Positions 36,109 through 46,594 of a stretch of 64,000 nt of DNA are shown in pieces. The stretch is from Planctomycetota bacterium (GTDB lineage: Bacteria > Planctomycetota > Phycisphaerae > UBA1845): assembly GCA_016200265.1 (NCBI GenBank), contig JACQFE010000012.1:117909-181908 (forward strand), read 5' to 3'. A program made the translations under genes and the position numbers. The notes beneath the pieces were generated by a model that was not told the origin of the DNA, ran no database searches, and saw only the letters and a list, made by a program, of their open reading frames with translations. Every line of letters begins with the position of its first letter. The first letter of the stretch is position 1.

Positions 36109-37077
36109 ATGGCTACATGGCGACCTTTCCAAGAATTCTCGTTTCGCGGGCTTCACTTTTGTTCGAACGGTACCATCGACATGGCCGGACTTGAGATGCC
36201 CCAATCCGCAGGCATCACAGACTGCGACGTAAATGGTGTCCACATTGAAAAGCCAAACGGTGCAGGGGAGGTGGTTACACTCGAAGCGGATGGAAAAACA
36301 GCGGAATTCAAGTACGAACGAGGCCAATGGTGGGGAAGAAGTGACAGCGTTGGCTTTGACGAGTCACCGCCTCCGCCTGCCCCTTCTCAAATGCCACTCG
36401 GGCCTTCAGCGCCACGGCCTCGGGTTTCCAGAGCGGCCATCTCCCATGCATGGCCCCTGCTCGCCGTTATTGCGGTTGGAGGGACGTTCACTCTCACCGC
36501 TTTGTACATCGCTCGGAACCCACTGAGCGACCTTGTTAATCTGCTCGCCAAGGGACAACGGATTCACGCAACAGAGGTTGATTCTGGCGCCCGCCGCGAG
36601 GAGGACTCCGCCCGTCGTCTCCAGATGGAGTCTCGCACCGCCGAAGTCATCGACCACGGCCGAGGGCAACTCCAGGTGGCGGAACGCGATCGAGACCGTT
36701 TGGAACACGACTTCATCCAAGCCACGCACAACCCCTTGCCCGCACTAGCCTCGGGAAGGCTGAAGCCTCCGCGAGAAATTGACTTGGCGATCCTCGAGGA
36801 GGCCCCATTTCGCCAGGCTTGGAACGATGTGTTGAATGCTTATATTGCGTCCTGCGACGTGTCCTCAGTCCGCAATTCCATGACACGCATTGAGCAAAAT
36901 CTTTTGGAACATCACTTGTCGGAAGCCGACGCCCTCAAGATGGAAGACCTTGCCCGGGATGTCGCTCGATGGGTACCGGCGCTTGAGGGACAAGCTCCGA
37001 ATCTCTTGTTGATCCGTGAGACGCTGGCCCGTCGCCAACTCAATGAACTCAACCAGAAACAACAACGGAGCCATTAG
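36109..37077 (+). CDS. Single-pass membrane protein with periplasmic-type coiled coil
   Basis: 322 residues from an ATG at 36109 with AAGGAG 9 nt upstream. The first 110 residues are beta-rich (FSFRGLHFCSNGTIDMAGLEM, EVVTLEADGKTAEFKYERGQW) and end in a Pro-rich linker. One membrane helix (about 112-136, WPLLAVIAVGGTFTLTALYIA) is followed by a charged coiled coil (RREEDSARRLQMESRTAEVI) and a helical C-terminal part. No known family is recognised. It sits between traD and another exported coiled-coil protein, abutting it at 37077/37078, so a part in transfer or in the envelope is likely. Confidence 0.6.
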   Translation: MATWRPFQEFSFRGLHFCSNGTIDMAGLEMPQSAGITDCDVNGVHIEKPNGAGEVVTLEADGKTAEFKYERGQWWGRSDSVGFDESPPPPAPSQMPLGPSAPRPRVSRAAISHAWPLLAVIAVGGTFTLTALYIARNPLSDLVNLLAKGQRIHATEVDSGARREEDSARRLQMESRTAEVIDHGRGQLQVAERDRDRLEHDFIQATHNPLPALASGRLKPPREIDLAILEEAPFRQAWNDVLNAYIASCDVSSVRNSMTRIEQNLLEHHLSEADALKMEDLARDVARWVPALEGQAPNLLLIRETLARRQLNELNQKQQRSH

Positions 37078-38412
37078 ATGAAAATGGGAATAGTAGGTAC
37101 GAGTTGTGCAGTCTGGTGTATTGCCGCGAACCTCGCTCCCGCGCAACAAGCGACTCCGGAACAGCGCCAAGCGGAGTCGGCAACCCGAGAGCTCGAACGC
37201 CGCACGCAAGATCTTGAGCGAGAGAGGATCCGACGAGCCCGGGCTACGTTCACTGCGAAAGTGGAACAGACCGCAGAAACGTTGGACGGTCTACTCCTTC
37301 GCGTCGATGCCTTTGAGAATCGCAAGAAAGTCTTGCTGACCAGCGACGAAGGAAAACGCGTTGCTCACGATCCTGCCGGACTCATGAGCTACATGGAACT
37401 GGATAGGTCTCCCGTGGCGGGGGCCGATGATCTTCGCGCCCGGCGCGAAATTGTAGCGGGCCTACTCTCCGCCCTGCGCCAAGAAGCAGCCAAAGTCGAC
37501 GTAGGGTTTCTTCCCGATGAAGCCGTTCGCGACCAGATTGATGAACAATACTTTTGGGCCAAAGACCGAACCGCCAAGCTCGCCGTTCAGGAGAGCCTCT
37601 TCGACAAGCTCGTGAAGCAAGCGCCAACTGCGGTGGAATTGGCCAAAGCAAAGACTTTGGAACAAGCTATTCTCGACTATCGGGCGAGGTGGTTTGAATT
37701 TCTGCGCGACGGTCGCATCGTCGGCGAGGAGCAGGCCAAGGAGCAATCCCAGCAGGTGATCACCGATGCCGCTAAAGCTGCGGAACTGGACCGGGCGCGG
37801 GCGGAGGCCGAGCGGCTCCTAAGCGAAGCCCGCGCGGAGACCGAGCGTATGCGGGTCGATTACGAACTGCGTATTGAACAACAAGTATTACAGGAGAAGG
37901 AGCGTCAGGCGCAGGCCGACATTCGCTATCAAGACACCCTCGCGGAACTAGAGCGCCTGCGAAAAACCGCAGACGCGGAACGACACGCTAAAGACATCGA
38001 TACTCAGGTCAAAACCGGACGAATGCAAGGCGACGCGGAGAAAAAATTACTCAAGGAGCGTTGCCATGAGCCCAAGGTCCAACAGACGCTAGCCCCGTTC
38101 TTGAGCAAGGGATATCTCCGACCGGACGGAACGTATAACTCCGTGTCCTTCAAGGGCAATTACGACAGCTCGCAACCCGTGCCGATTTCCTTCAAGGATT
38201 TGCTCGAACTCGGCGCGCTGGCGCCGAGCGGATCAGGCTGCGACACGCTCTATTCAATTGGCAAAGATCCGCGGGACACCATACGAATGCGTTGGCCGCA
38301 GGCCTACGACTGGCGAACGGACAGTCGCACGCGCGAACTTGTCCCCGATGCCCAGAAGCTTCTCAGTGAACTCGGGCCGACGCTGGTGGAACTGGGGATG
38401 TTGCAGCCGTAA
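37078..38412 (+). CDS. Exported coiled-coil protein linked to the transfer genes
   Basis: 444 residues; the ATG follows the previous stop directly. A short signal peptide (IVGTSCAVWCIAANLAPAQQ) is followed by helices over almost the whole length. A long coiled coil at about 220-320 (AKAAELDRARAEAERLLSEA, RMRVDYELRIEQQ) ends in a small C-terminal globular domain with TLAPFLSKGYLRPDGTY. It is the last gene of the mobilisation operon (31138-38412). A periplasmic spacer or mating-contact role is inferred from context; the family is not recognised. Confidence 0.6.
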   Translation: MKMGIVGTSCAVWCIAANLAPAQQATPEQRQAESATRELERRTQDLERERIRRARATFTAKVEQTAETLDGLLLRVDAFENRKKVLLTSDEGKRVAHDPAGLMSYMELDRSPVAGADDLRARREIVAGLLSALRQEAAKVDVGFLPDEAVRDQIDEQYFWAKDRTAKLAVQESLFDKLVKQAPTAVELAKAKTLEQAILDYRARWFEFLRDGRIVGEEQAKEQSQQVITDAAKAAELDRARAEAERLLSEARAETERMRVDYELRIEQQVLQEKERQAQADIRYQDTLAELERLRKTADAERHAKDIDTQVKTGRMQGDAEKKLLKERCHEPKVQQTLAPFLSKGYLRPDGTYNSVSFKGNYDSSQPVPISFKDLLELGALAPSGSGCDTLYSIGKDPRDTIRMRWPQAYDWRTDSRTRELVPDAQKLLSELGPTLVELGMLQP

Positions 38413-38850
38413 CTGAGCGGCCTCTGTCCCAATCTTTACTTTGGTCCAACGATTGGATCCCCGATGCGGATTGAAAGAGACTTTCGAATCGATTCCGTTT
38501 TTCGAGGCTATTAGTAGGGATCGCCAGTTGAATTTGCCTGGGACATTTCAATAGTGCAATTGCAAAAACGGCTAGCCGTGGCACCGAAAACCGCTGGTAT
38601 GCACACTTAAAGCATTGTTCCAAAGTCATGGCATCCATGTCCGAGTGGGAGTTCCCGTCTGCTTGATCATCGAACATCGAAATAGTCGTAAGCGGAAAAA
38701 AGGATCGGAACCTATTTGAATGAACGTATTGACATTGAAGTTTCAATTCGTCAGACTCAGTAGCCACGGAAACGAGGCTCTTTGGACCATTTGGTGGGAG
38801 GCGCATCGATCGATTTCAGTCCCAAGTCAAGACAAGGAGGAGCTCTTCCA
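38413..38850. other. Intergenic stretch between mobilisation genes and secreted-protein gene
   Basis: 438 bp. A minus-strand open frame (38363-38806) lacks a ribosome site and any family feature and is probably not a gene. The last part (38832-38850) holds the strong ribosome site AAGGAGGAG of the next gene. This stretch is the boundary between plasmid-type genes and secretome cargo, but I see no direct repeat or att-like site in it. Confidence 0.4.
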
Positions 38851-41800
38851 ATGTACCTTGCGAAAACGATTTGTGTCTTAGCTGTTATCGCCGTTGCCAA
38901 TTCGGCCTTCGGACAGGCGACGACCGTAAGAGACTCGCAAGCGCAACATCGTCTAATTCCGACACGCCAATTATTACAGCGTCCAAGCGACATCGCCGAT
39001 CACTCACCGCTTCCGTCTATCCTAATCAGACCGCTCAATCGCGGCCCAACCAGCGCAACTCATCGCGATGAGTTTCAACAACCCAGCAGTACCTGTCCAG
39101 ACATTGATCTGGGTATTTTGCCGGGAAGCGGGAGTGTTTCAGGCTCAACAGTAGGCTGCAACAACCGTTTTGGATACGATGACACTTGTCCCGACACCTG
39201 CGGATTTTACGGGGGCGAAGCCCCAGACCGATTGTTCCGATTCTCCGTGCCACAATCTGGGTTCTGGACATTTCGACTGGGTACCGATACGGATTTCTAC
39301 GCGAGCATGCAACTTCGAACGGGGAGTGCTCCACCTGGAACAAACTGCTTAGCCTCGGACGACATAAGCCAGGGACATTGCTTTACAAATCCGGCTCTTC
39401 CCAAATTTGATGCCGAGCTAGTTGCAGGCGCAGAGTATTATCTGATCGTTGACGGATATGATGCGGTTTCTTCCGGTGCATTCACAATGGAATGGTTCGG
39501 GCCGCGACAAGTTAGCCTCAAGGTGTACGAATTTTACTACCCTAACGCTTATTATCCTGTGTTTGAAAACATTTCGGGCGACGGCAAAACAATTGTCGGC
39601 GCAATTCGTGTCTGGAATGGAAGCCAATGGTTCTTGAGACCTTTAGCACTCTCAAACGGGGTAGGTCGGCAGCTATCTGCACCGACAACGCCATATGACT
39701 GGGCATACGCAAGCGGAGTTTCGTACAACGGCTCAACAATTGTAGGGAATCGGTTAGTCGTTGACACGTTCAACGATCTGTGTTTGCCTGACACAACTCA
39801 ATGGGAACCGTTGATCTGGCAGGGCAGCGAAGAGCCGAGCGCGCTGTCGCCCGCGCCAGCACTCGTATTCAACGTTTCAAATGACGGCACGACCGCAGTG
39901 GGCGGTGTTGGAAACCATTGCGACGAAATCTATGCAGCGGGCAGTTTCGGTTGTGAGCCAACATGCGATTGCTTTGACTGCGAAGCAGTGGCGTGGCAAG
40001 GAGGAAGCACTAATCGTCTGTCCTACCTCCCAAATATGTGCGCCGGGAATGAACGTAGCGTCGCCTTTGATGTATCTGGTAACGGAAACGTGATTGTGGG
40101 ATATAGTAATTCATCAGAACTGAGTGGGTGTAGCGGCCAATGGACCGAAGGGTTTCGGTACGAGGGCGGCGTCATGACCGGAGTTGGCGCGCCTCCAGCG
40201 TGGCCCAGTAGCAATCTATACGCCGTTTCAGCAGATGGATCACTCATGGGCGGTCAAGGGGAGACGTTAGGTTTCTCAAGCGAGGCTGTCATATGGGCTG
40301 CTCCTGGAAGCGAGAGTTTTTTATGGCAGGATGGCTGTGTTTCCGGAGGAATTGCAGCAATATCGGGGGACGGAGAAGTTTTGGTTGGCACAAAATTTCC
40401 TGAATGTTTTACTCCGTTCCGCTACGCGTTCATGTGGGACGCGACGAACGGTGTCAGAGATCTTGGTGGTATGATGAGTGGTTATGGCGTTTCGCCAGAA
40501 GCTTGGTTTGTTTCAGGAGGCACCACGGGATACCACTACGCAACAGGCGTGTCTGATGATGGAAAGACAATTGTAGGATTCGATACTAACGGTAATAACT
40601 ACAATCATGTTGTGGGTTCGTGGGTTATTCGTTTCGTCAGCGGCGATGTCGATCACGATGGTGTTCTGAATGTGGGTGACAATTGTCCATCTGTTGCGAA
40701 CCGTTTTCAATCAGATGGCGACAGTGACGGAGTCGGCGACCTCTGCGATCCGTGTCCGGCGAATGCGACCAATCAATGCGTTGCGGGAGCTTCGGCGGCC
40801 GCGGAAGTCGTTGCGACAAATGGCGGCACGGTAACTACGCCCGATGGGTTTGCACAAGTCATCGTCGATCCCGGCGATCCCAGCGCGGACATTACGATCT
40901 CCATCACGGGAATGCCCACAAACGGGCAGCCCGTGAGCCTGAATTCAGGGGGGCACGGCGGCCCGGGCTTGTTGATTCGGCAATGGGAACTGTTGCCCAG
41001 CGGGTTTTCCTTTACACAACCTGTGGCGCTCACATTGGGAGCCGACGTCACATCGTTGACATCAGCGCAGCGTAGCGCCGTATGCCTCGGATATTATGAT
41101 TCCGCTGCCGACACATGGCCGTGTTCCCAGAATAGCTGCGCCGTGACGGAAGCGCCGCCGGGCACGTTCACGGCTGCATGCACTCAACACATCACGCACT
41201 TTTCCATGTGGGGACTTCTCGTCCCGATCGCCCCGGCTTCTCCGTTGGCCGACCCGACAGACGTCGACAAGCCGCGTTATATTTCGTTTCAATCACCGCC
41301 ACAGAGCGTCGCAGCAAGCGATACCGCGATCCAGGTCATGTTGGTGAGCCTAATGCATCCCGACCCGCCGAACCTTCCCCAATTTCCGCCGCCCAATTTT
41401 GCGGCCCAAGAGGGCACAGTTCGTTACGTTGGAGCTCCCGGCGATTGTTCGGAGACCGAAGTTCCGCCAACGACTTTCAAATGCGCCAGCCTGCAATGCG
41501 CACCGCTTTACATGGATTGGAATGCAGCGCTTGGCGGGGCCACACTACACATCGCAGATCAGGCGATCGTGCCGAGTTCCACGTATGACCTGCGCCAGCT
41601 TTCTGCTTTGTGTCAGGGAAATGAATCGACCTGTGCGGCGATCTCCGATCCGCTGACCATCACGACGGCGCGTTGGGGTGACGTGGCCGCGGCATTTCAA
41701 GCGCCATCTCCGGCGCCGCTGACCCAACCGAACATTACTGACGTATCGGCGTGTGTGGACAAGTTCAAAGCGGTTCCAACGGCGATTATTACGGCCCGAG

Positions 41801-41916
41801 CTGATGTGAACCCAGCCATTCCCAATCACCGGGTTGACATTGCCGATGTCGCCAACATCGTGGACGGCTTCAAGAACCTTGTATATCCGTTCCCCGGTCC
41901 CACGGCGTGCCCATAA
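38851..41916 (+). CDS. Large secreted protein: PPC-like domain, HAF-type propeller, TSP3-like repeat, shared C-terminal module
   Basis: 1021 residues from an ATG at 38851 with AAGGAGGAG about 9 nt upstream. The signal peptide ends near AFG-QATT. Domains: a PPC-like beta-sandwich (about 80-220; [31 protein letters not shown]); a propeller of HAF-type units (about 236-590) with the core 'xxVSxDGxTIVGxxxxxxxxxAxxW' such as [14 protein letters not shown] and [14 protein letters not shown]; a TSP3-like Ca repeat (about 599-640; [26 protein letters not shown]); a beta-sandwich; and a module of about 220 residues shared with the protein at 46838 ([37 protein letters not shown]). Confidence 0.82.
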   Translation: MYLAKTICVLAVIAVANSAFGQATTVRDSQAQHRLIPTRQLLQRPSDIADHSPLPSILIRPLNRGPTSATHRDEFQQPSSTCPDIDLGILPGSGSVSGSTVGCNNRFGYDDTCPDTCGFYGGEAPDRLFRFSVPQSGFWTFRLGTDTDFYASMQLRTGSAPPGTNCLASDDISQGHCFTNPALPKFDAELVAGAEYYLIVDGYDAVSSGAFTMEWFGPRQVSLKVYEFYYPNAYYPVFENISGDGKTIVGAIRVWNGSQWFLRPLALSNGVGRQLSAPTTPYDWAYASGVSYNGSTIVGNRLVVDTFNDLCLPDTTQWEPLIWQGSEEPSALSPAPALVFNVSNDGTTAVGGVGNHCDEIYAAGSFGCEPTCDCFDCEAVAWQGGSTNRLSYLPNMCAGNERSVAFDVSGNGNVIVGYSNSSELSGCSGQWTEGFRYEGGVMTGVGAPPAWPSSNLYAVSADGSLMGGQGETLGFSSEAVIWAAPGSESFLWQDGCVSGGIAAISGDGEVLVGTKFPECFTPFRYAFMWDATNGVRDLGGMMSGYGVSPEAWFVSGGTTGYHYATGVSDDGKTIVGFDTNGNNYNHVVGSWVIRFVSGDVDHDGVLNVGDNCPSVANRFQSDGDSDGVGDLCDPCPANATNQCVAGASAAAEVVATNGGTVTTPDGFAQVIVDPGDPSADITISITGMPTNGQPVSLNSGGHGGPGLLIRQWELLPSGFSFTQPVALTLGADVTSLTSAQRSAVCLGYYDSAADTWPCSQNSCAVTEAPPGTFTAACTQHITHFSMWGLLVPIAPASPLADPTDVDKPRYISFQSPPQSVAASDTAIQVMLVSLMHPDPPNLPQFPPPNFAAQEGTVRYVGAPGDCSETEVPPTTFKCASLQCAPLYMDWNAALGGATLHIADQAIVPSSTYDLRQLSALCQGNESTCAAISDPLTITTARWGDVAAAFQAPSPAPLTQPNITDVSACVDKFKAVPTAIITARADVNPAIPNHRVDIADVANIVDGFKNLVYPFPGPTACP

Positions 41917-41988
41917 GCACTTTCAAGTTGCTCACGACGTGGTGCGCTTAGTCGCGCGTGGCTGCGGTTTGACTTGTAACTTTGTTCC

Positions 41989-42645
41989 TCAACCTGCCCG
42001 CGGCTCGCCGTTTTCTTTTTCGCTTTCAGAGTGGAGAAGTGCGCTCAGCACTCCGCGAATGTGCGCCGACGACATACCCAGGGCCTGGCCTATTCTTCCA
42101 AGAAGAGCTTGCTCCCGTTCCTCGATAGCACGGTCCGCCATGGCAACGATCAGAGCGGCGCGGATCATTATTTCCTTTGCTCTTTCATTCAAACATGGGG
42201 CCAGCTCAGACAAAATCTCTTCAAGACTCGACGATTCGTTCCGAACGTGCTCAGCTTCGGCGCGGATCTCCTCGGAGCTCAGCTCGATTGTAGTAAGCTG
42301 AGCAAAAGTCTGCCGAATCGACTCAACTTCAGCGGCATGAATTTGTAGGTCAGCAACCATCATTTCCAACATGACGCGCTTCACGGTGCGGTAGAACTCT
42401 GCCTCAATCTTTTTCCTTTGCGACTCCGGATCAAAAGAAAGGACATCCTTGTTGTATTTGCGCCTGCATGATTGGCACTCAACATATTCGGCAAGCAGAT
42501 CCATCGGAATCACGGGAATGAAGTACAAAGTAAAGAATCGCCGCACGCGCTTGTGTGCGAATCGTCGATGCTCATTGCATCCTGGGCAGAAAAATTCTCC
42601 GTTCTTCCGACCTGATGTGACTCCACGCACGCCAAAAATGATCAT
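41989..42645 (-). CDS. Zinc-ribbon protein with TerB-like helical domain
   Basis: 218 residues from an ATG at 42645 with AGGAGG 6 nt upstream. The N-terminus reads MIIFGVRGVTSGRKNGEF, then FCPGC, HKRVRRFFTLYFIPVIPMD, and ECQSCRRKY: a four-Cys zinc ribbon with a basic hydrophobic centre, known from a 'zinc-ribbon' family in diverse bacteria. The C-terminal 110 residues are helical and acidic (IRAALIVAMADRAIEEREQALLGRI, LGMSSAHIRGVL), the pattern of TerB/DjlA-N-type domains. It is convergent with the preceding secreted-protein gene and divergent from the sigma gene at 42825. Its role is unknown; a membrane-stress link is possible. Confidence 0.68.
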   Translation of the reverse strand: MIIFGVRGVTSGRKNGEFFCPGCNEHRRFAHKRVRRFFTLYFIPVIPMDLLAEYVECQSCRRKYNKDVLSFDPESQRKKIEAEFYRTVKRVMLEMMVADLQIHAAEVESIRQTFAQLTTIELSSEEIRAEAEHVRNESSSLEEILSELAPCLNERAKEIMIRAALIVAMADRAIEEREQALLGRIGQALGMSSAHIRGVLSALLHSESEKENGEPRAG

Positions 42646-42824
42646 TTCAATCCTCCTGACGGTCCGGGGCCCAGTTTTTTTTGATTCCGGGGCCACTAAA
42701 TTCGGGCATTCGATGAGCCAACTCTGGGCCTACTGGACGGCTGCACAGGCCGTTACAATAGCCATTCGCCGTAGGACACGCGGAAACCGTCGATTGCTAC
42801 CTCATTTTGTTTCGGAATGCGGCT

Positions 42825-43421
42825 ATGAGCGGCACAAACGTTGGCGACGTCACAAAGCTCCTTCAGGCTGCGAACACCGGAGACGCCCACGCGCTAAGCG
42901 AACTCATGCGCGCCGTGAACGATGACCTGCGCGGCGTTGCCGAGCGGCACATGCGGCGGGCCTTTGGACCCAAGATGCTGGGTGTCACGCTTCAACCGAC
43001 AGCCGTTGTCAACGAAGCCTACCTGAAACTCATTAAGCAGCGGAACAAATACGACAACCGCGGGCATTTCTTCGCCATCGCGACCAAAGTGCTCATTCGC
43101 GTTCTCAAGGACTATCAAACGAGGCGCAGAGCCGCCAAGCGAGGCGGAGGATGGGTAAGAGTGTCGCTGGACCCGGAGCGGGCACGGGGCAAAAGCGAAA
43201 CCGTGAATGATGTTGAAGCGATCGATGTTGACGTCTTCGACGCAGCCTTGGAAAAACTCGAACGGCTGGATGCCCGAAAAGCGGAAGTCGTGAAACTTCG
43301 GATGCTCTGGGGCCTGAGTATCGAAGAGGCAGCTACGACATTAAATGTCGGACACGCCACGGTGGATCGTGATTGGCAGTTTGCACGGGCGTGGCTTGGA
43401 AAGGAACTTCGCGGTGAGTGA
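42825..43421 (+). CDS. ECF-type RNA polymerase sigma factor, TIGR02999-like (module 3)
   Basis: 198 residues from an ATG at 42825. Region 2 is LQPTAVVNEAYLKLIKQ with YDNRGHFFAIATKVLIRVLKDYQTRRRAAKRGG, partly quoted here; region 4 is VVKLRMLWGLSIEEAATTLNV and VDRDWQFARAWLGKEL. It belongs to the same group as the factor at 9680-10246 rather than the one at 3165. The kinase gene starts inside its last codons (8-bp overlap), so expression of the two is tightly coupled. A DYQTRRR variant replaces the DHARRR of the module 2 factor. Confidence 0.88.
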   Translation: MSGTNVGDVTKLLQAANTGDAHALSELMRAVNDDLRGVAERHMRRAFGPKMLGVTLQPTAVVNEAYLKLIKQRNKYDNRGHFFAIATKVLIRVLKDYQTRRRAAKRGGGWVRVSLDPERARGKSETVNDVEAIDVDVFDAALEKLERLDARKAEVVKLRMLWGLSIEEAATTLNVGHATVDRDWQFARAWLGKELRGE

Positions 43422-45906
43422 GCTGTCCCCTGAGCAATTCCGCCGCGCGGAAAGGGTTTTTCACGAAGCCAAGGCTCTGCCCGAGAGCGAACGCATCGCC
43501 CATGTTCAAGCCGCCTGCGGCGATGACATAGCGGTGAGAGTTGAGGTCAATCAGTTGCTTAGGCAAATTGAGTCACCGGCCGGCCTCGACGAGCTAGGAC
43601 GACAAGCCTGTGACGTGCGGAAACAAGTTGCGGAGAACAAGGTCCCGAAGAACGCCGGAACAGAAACCGTCAATCTCCACAGCGATGCAACGGTTCTTCC
43701 ACGGTGGGAATCGCCGTCCGATCAATCGCCTGCGGACACATCGCCGACCGCGAAAGCAGCGAAGAGCTTTCCAAAGATTGACGGCTATCGCATTACGGGC
43801 GTCCTTGGTCAGGGCGGCATGGGGATCGTCTATCGTGCCGTGCAGACCAAATTGAATCGCGCCGTGGCGCTAAAGGTATTACCCGCGATGGTGGGCAATG
43901 CCAGCCCGAACGCCGTTGCGCGGTTCCGCCGTGAGGCTACCGCAGCCGCCCGTCTACACCACACTAACATCGTTCCCATTTATGACTTCGGGGAATCGCG
44001 AGACGCATACTATTACGCGATGGAACTGGTCGAGGGGCAGCCGCTTGACAAACTGATTGATGTCTTCACGCAACAAAACATTGCCAGCGCCTCGCCCGTT
44101 CGACTCACAAACGTCATCAGTTCCACATCCGGCGGTCCCATGAATGTCGAAGAAATTCCTGCCGACTCCTCCTCATTCTCCGGTTCCATAAGCCCATCGT
44201 CGTCAGGGAAAGGTCGCGTGTACTTTCAACAAATGGCTCGCTGGATGGCCGAAGCCGCTGACGCCCTGAACTACGCCCATAGCCAAAACATCGTTCATCG
44301 TGACATTAAGCCCGCAAATCTGATCCTCTCGAATGATGGAAGGATCATGATCACGGACTTCGGCCTCGCGAAAAGCAGCGACGAAAAGTCGGTGACCATG
44401 ACAGGAGCATTGCTTGGCACGATTCGACACATCAGTCCTGAACAAGCGATGGCCAGACGTATGCCCGTCGATCATCGCACGGACATTTGGTCCCTCGGGA
44501 CGACGATGTATGAACTTCTGTGCCTGGTTCCCGCGTTCCCAGGTAGCGATGAAAAACAGGTACTCGCCGCGATTATTACCAAAGACCCCGTCGCCCCACG
44601 CAAAATTGTGCATGCGGTGCCCCAAGAACTCGAAACAATCTGCCTGAAAACACTGGAAAAGGCGGTGGATCAGCGGTACCCGACAGCTCGCGCACTGGCT
44701 GAGGACCTGCGGAACTATCTGAACGATCTTCCGATCGTGGCGAAGCGGCCGGGTCCGATCGCTCGTGTCATTAAGTTCACACGTCGCCACCGGGCACTGG
44801 TGATCGGCGTTGTGTCCGTCCTCGTGGTTGCGGGGATGTCGGCCGGCTACGTGCGCAAGGAACGGGCGCGTCATGCGGCCGAAGTTGACAGCCTTCTTGC
44901 GGAAGGCAAGCAACTCATGCTTGCAGAAAAATGGGATGATGCCGAACCAATTTATGCAAACCTGCTCCACATTGAGCCGCGAAACGTAGACGCGCTCACG
45001 AACCTTGCGATCATCAAGAAGGAACAATACAACAATCGCGCGATCCACGATCCGTTGCTACTCGATAATGCGGTTGATTTGCTTAATAAGGCAATTGCGG
45101 CGGACCCGACTCAAATTGGGACTTGGAACACGCTCGGTGTCATTTACAAGATGAAGGGCAGTTTTGACGACGCTCGCGACACTTACAAGAAAGCGCTGGA
45201 CTTGCAGCCGACCTACCCCTATGCATGGGATAATCTCGGGGTAGCGCATGCCCTGCGCCGCGATCTTGGAGCCTGTCAGGAAAGCCTCGAAAAAGCCGCG
45301 GAGTTAGCGGGACCGTTTGAAAAGGGCGGAGACTTTTGTGATCCAATTCGCGATCTCGCAATGTTGCAGCTTGTGCAAAACAATGTGGGCGCTGTGGCCA
45401 GCGCCGAACGGGCAGTCAGTTGCGCGGGTGACAAAGACCCACTAGCGAATGCCATTCGAGCTCGCATTCACCTGACCTTGATGGCGGCCATTGATAATCA
45501 GAAGGCTTTGGAAGACGCGACTTTTGCCGACCGGCTCGCGAAAGGCAAACACGCCATCTCCGCACGCTACCTTGCCTTAGCACATTTGCGTCTGCATCAT
45601 TTTGAAGAAGCGGTGGAACACGCTAAGAAAGCAATCGAGCTTCAAGACAAGTTGCCGACGACGGACTATTTGATCATCGCGATCGCAAATGCGAACCTTG
45701 GCCGGATGGACGACGCGAAGAAAGCACATGAAGCCGCGACTTCCTCCTGGCCAAGGGAGCTTCAGAACCCGGAAGACTACATCCCCGACGCGCCGAAGGG
45801 CATTTTGTGGTTTGAGACGGGGCGCGAATTGATCGCGCTTCGTGGAGAGCTTCAAAGTCTGCTCCTTCAGCCTGCAACTCAAGTTCCCACAAAGAATGGT
45901 TCGTGA
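43414..45906 (+). CDS. Transmembrane Ser/Thr protein kinase with TPR domain (module 3)
   Basis: 830 residues from a GTG at 43414, preceded by AAGGA and overlapping the sigma stop. An N-terminal helical segment (LSPEQFRRAERVFHEAKALP) matches that of the module 2 kinase. Kinase domain: GQGGMGIVY (132-140), Lys154 in VALKVL, HRD 295-297, DFG 315-317, SPEQ. An insertion of about 45 residues rich in Ser (SSSFSGSISPSSSGKG) lies before the catalytic loop, which is unusual. A membrane helix at about 461-479 is followed by TPRs (DALTNLAIIKKEQYN, GTWNTLGVIYKMKGSFDDA, YPYAWDNLGVAHAL). All catalytic residues are kept. Confidence 0.92.
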   Translation: MSELSPEQFRRAERVFHEAKALPESERIAHVQAACGDDIAVRVEVNQLLRQIESPAGLDELGRQACDVRKQVAENKVPKNAGTETVNLHSDATVLPRWESPSDQSPADTSPTAKAAKSFPKIDGYRITGVLGQGGMGIVYRAVQTKLNRAVALKVLPAMVGNASPNAVARFRREATAAARLHHTNIVPIYDFGESRDAYYYAMELVEGQPLDKLIDVFTQQNIASASPVRLTNVISSTSGGPMNVEEIPADSSSFSGSISPSSSGKGRVYFQQMARWMAEAADALNYAHSQNIVHRDIKPANLILSNDGRIMITDFGLAKSSDEKSVTMTGALLGTIRHISPEQAMARRMPVDHRTDIWSLGTTMYELLCLVPAFPGSDEKQVLAAIITKDPVAPRKIVHAVPQELETICLKTLEKAVDQRYPTARALAEDLRNYLNDLPIVAKRPGPIARVIKFTRRHRALVIGVVSVLVVAGMSAGYVRKERARHAAEVDSLLAEGKQLMLAEKWDDAEPIYANLLHIEPRNVDALTNLAIIKKEQYNNRAIHDPLLLDNAVDLLNKAIAADPTQIGTWNTLGVIYKMKGSFDDARDTYKKALDLQPTYPYAWDNLGVAHALRRDLGACQESLEKAAELAGPFEKGGDFCDPIRDLAMLQLVQNNVGAVASAERAVSCAGDKDPLANAIRARIHLTLMAAIDNQKALEDATFADRLAKGKHAISARYLALAHLRLHHFEEAVEHAKKAIELQDKLPTTDYLIIAIANANLGRMDDAKKAHEAATSSWPRELQNPEDYIPDAPKGILWFETGRELIALRGELQSLLLQPATQVPTKNGS

Positions 45907-46243
45907 CGACGCGCCATCATGGCATCCGAAAATGTCTCGCTGTTTGAGCTTTAATCGCAGACTGACCCGATTTGCATATCCTCTTGCGGCGCACAATCGA
46001 AGCGACGGCATCTGGTCGCGCCGCAATTCAAGAAAATATTCGAATGCATGAGGGAATCACGCTCGACGTCCTGCGTGTCATTGTGAGCAATTCATTTGCC
46101 GTCGTTGGCGGCAAGCGGCTGCGTGGATGCTGTTAGTGAATTTGACCGAGCCTCCATCTCGTCCCAAAAAGCCCGTGGCGGTCAGATGATTGGCCGCTGC
46201 GGGCTGGGGTCTGACAGGAGCTGCGAACTAGCGGGTGACGCCG
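45907..46243. other. Intergenic stretch between kinase and HTH genes of module 3
   Basis: 337 bp without a supported gene. No hairpin with a T-tract and no repeat is evident. The promoter of the HTH gene at 46244 is expected here, but I cannot assign -35/-10 boxes with confidence. Confidence 0.4.
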
Positions 46244-46531
46244 ATGAAAGAGCACGAGAAAAATTCGCGACGGAGTCTTCTGGAGTTATTCACCACTGCC
46301 GAGTGGAAAGCGCTCGCGGTTTCGCTGGCGATGACGCATCGGCAGACGGCTGTCGCGCGGCTGATTTGCCTTGGTCATTCGAACCCGGAAATCGCCAAGT
46401 CGATTGGCGCTTCGCTCCCCACGGTGAGGATGCACGTGCAGGCGCTCCTGCGGCGACTGCGAATCGGAAAACGTATCGGCGTACCCGTTGTGCTGGTGGT
46501 GTGCGATCGCATTTTGCATTCGCACAAATGA
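46244..46531 (+). CDS. Single-domain LuxR/GerE-type HTH regulator (module 3)
   Basis: 95 residues from an ATG at 46244 with GGTGA 5 nt upstream; a GTG at 46235 in the same frame is possible. The layout equals that of the other two copies: 'LLELFTTAEWKALA', then a LuxR-type HTH (MTHRQTAVARLICLGHSNPEI, SIGASLPTVRMHVQALLRRL), then a hydrophobic tail GVPVVLVVCDR. It lacks any sensor domain. It lies downstream of the sigma/kinase pair and 306 bp upstream of a giant secreted protein gene on the same strand. Confidence 0.78.
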   Translation: MKEHEKNSRRSLLELFTTAEWKALAVSLAMTHRQTAVARLICLGHSNPEIAKSIGASLPTVRMHVQALLRRLRIGKRIGVPVVLVVCDRILHSHK

Positions 46532-46594
46532 TTTCCATTCGCCGCGTAGATCGAACGAGCCGCAGGCTTTAGGCCACCCGTAGTCGCCTTTCCG

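Noticed and set aside
44203..45048. Open frame of 281 codons on the minus strand
   Set aside because: It lies opposite the kinase domain of the module 3 kinase, where catalytic motifs fix the plus strand as coding.
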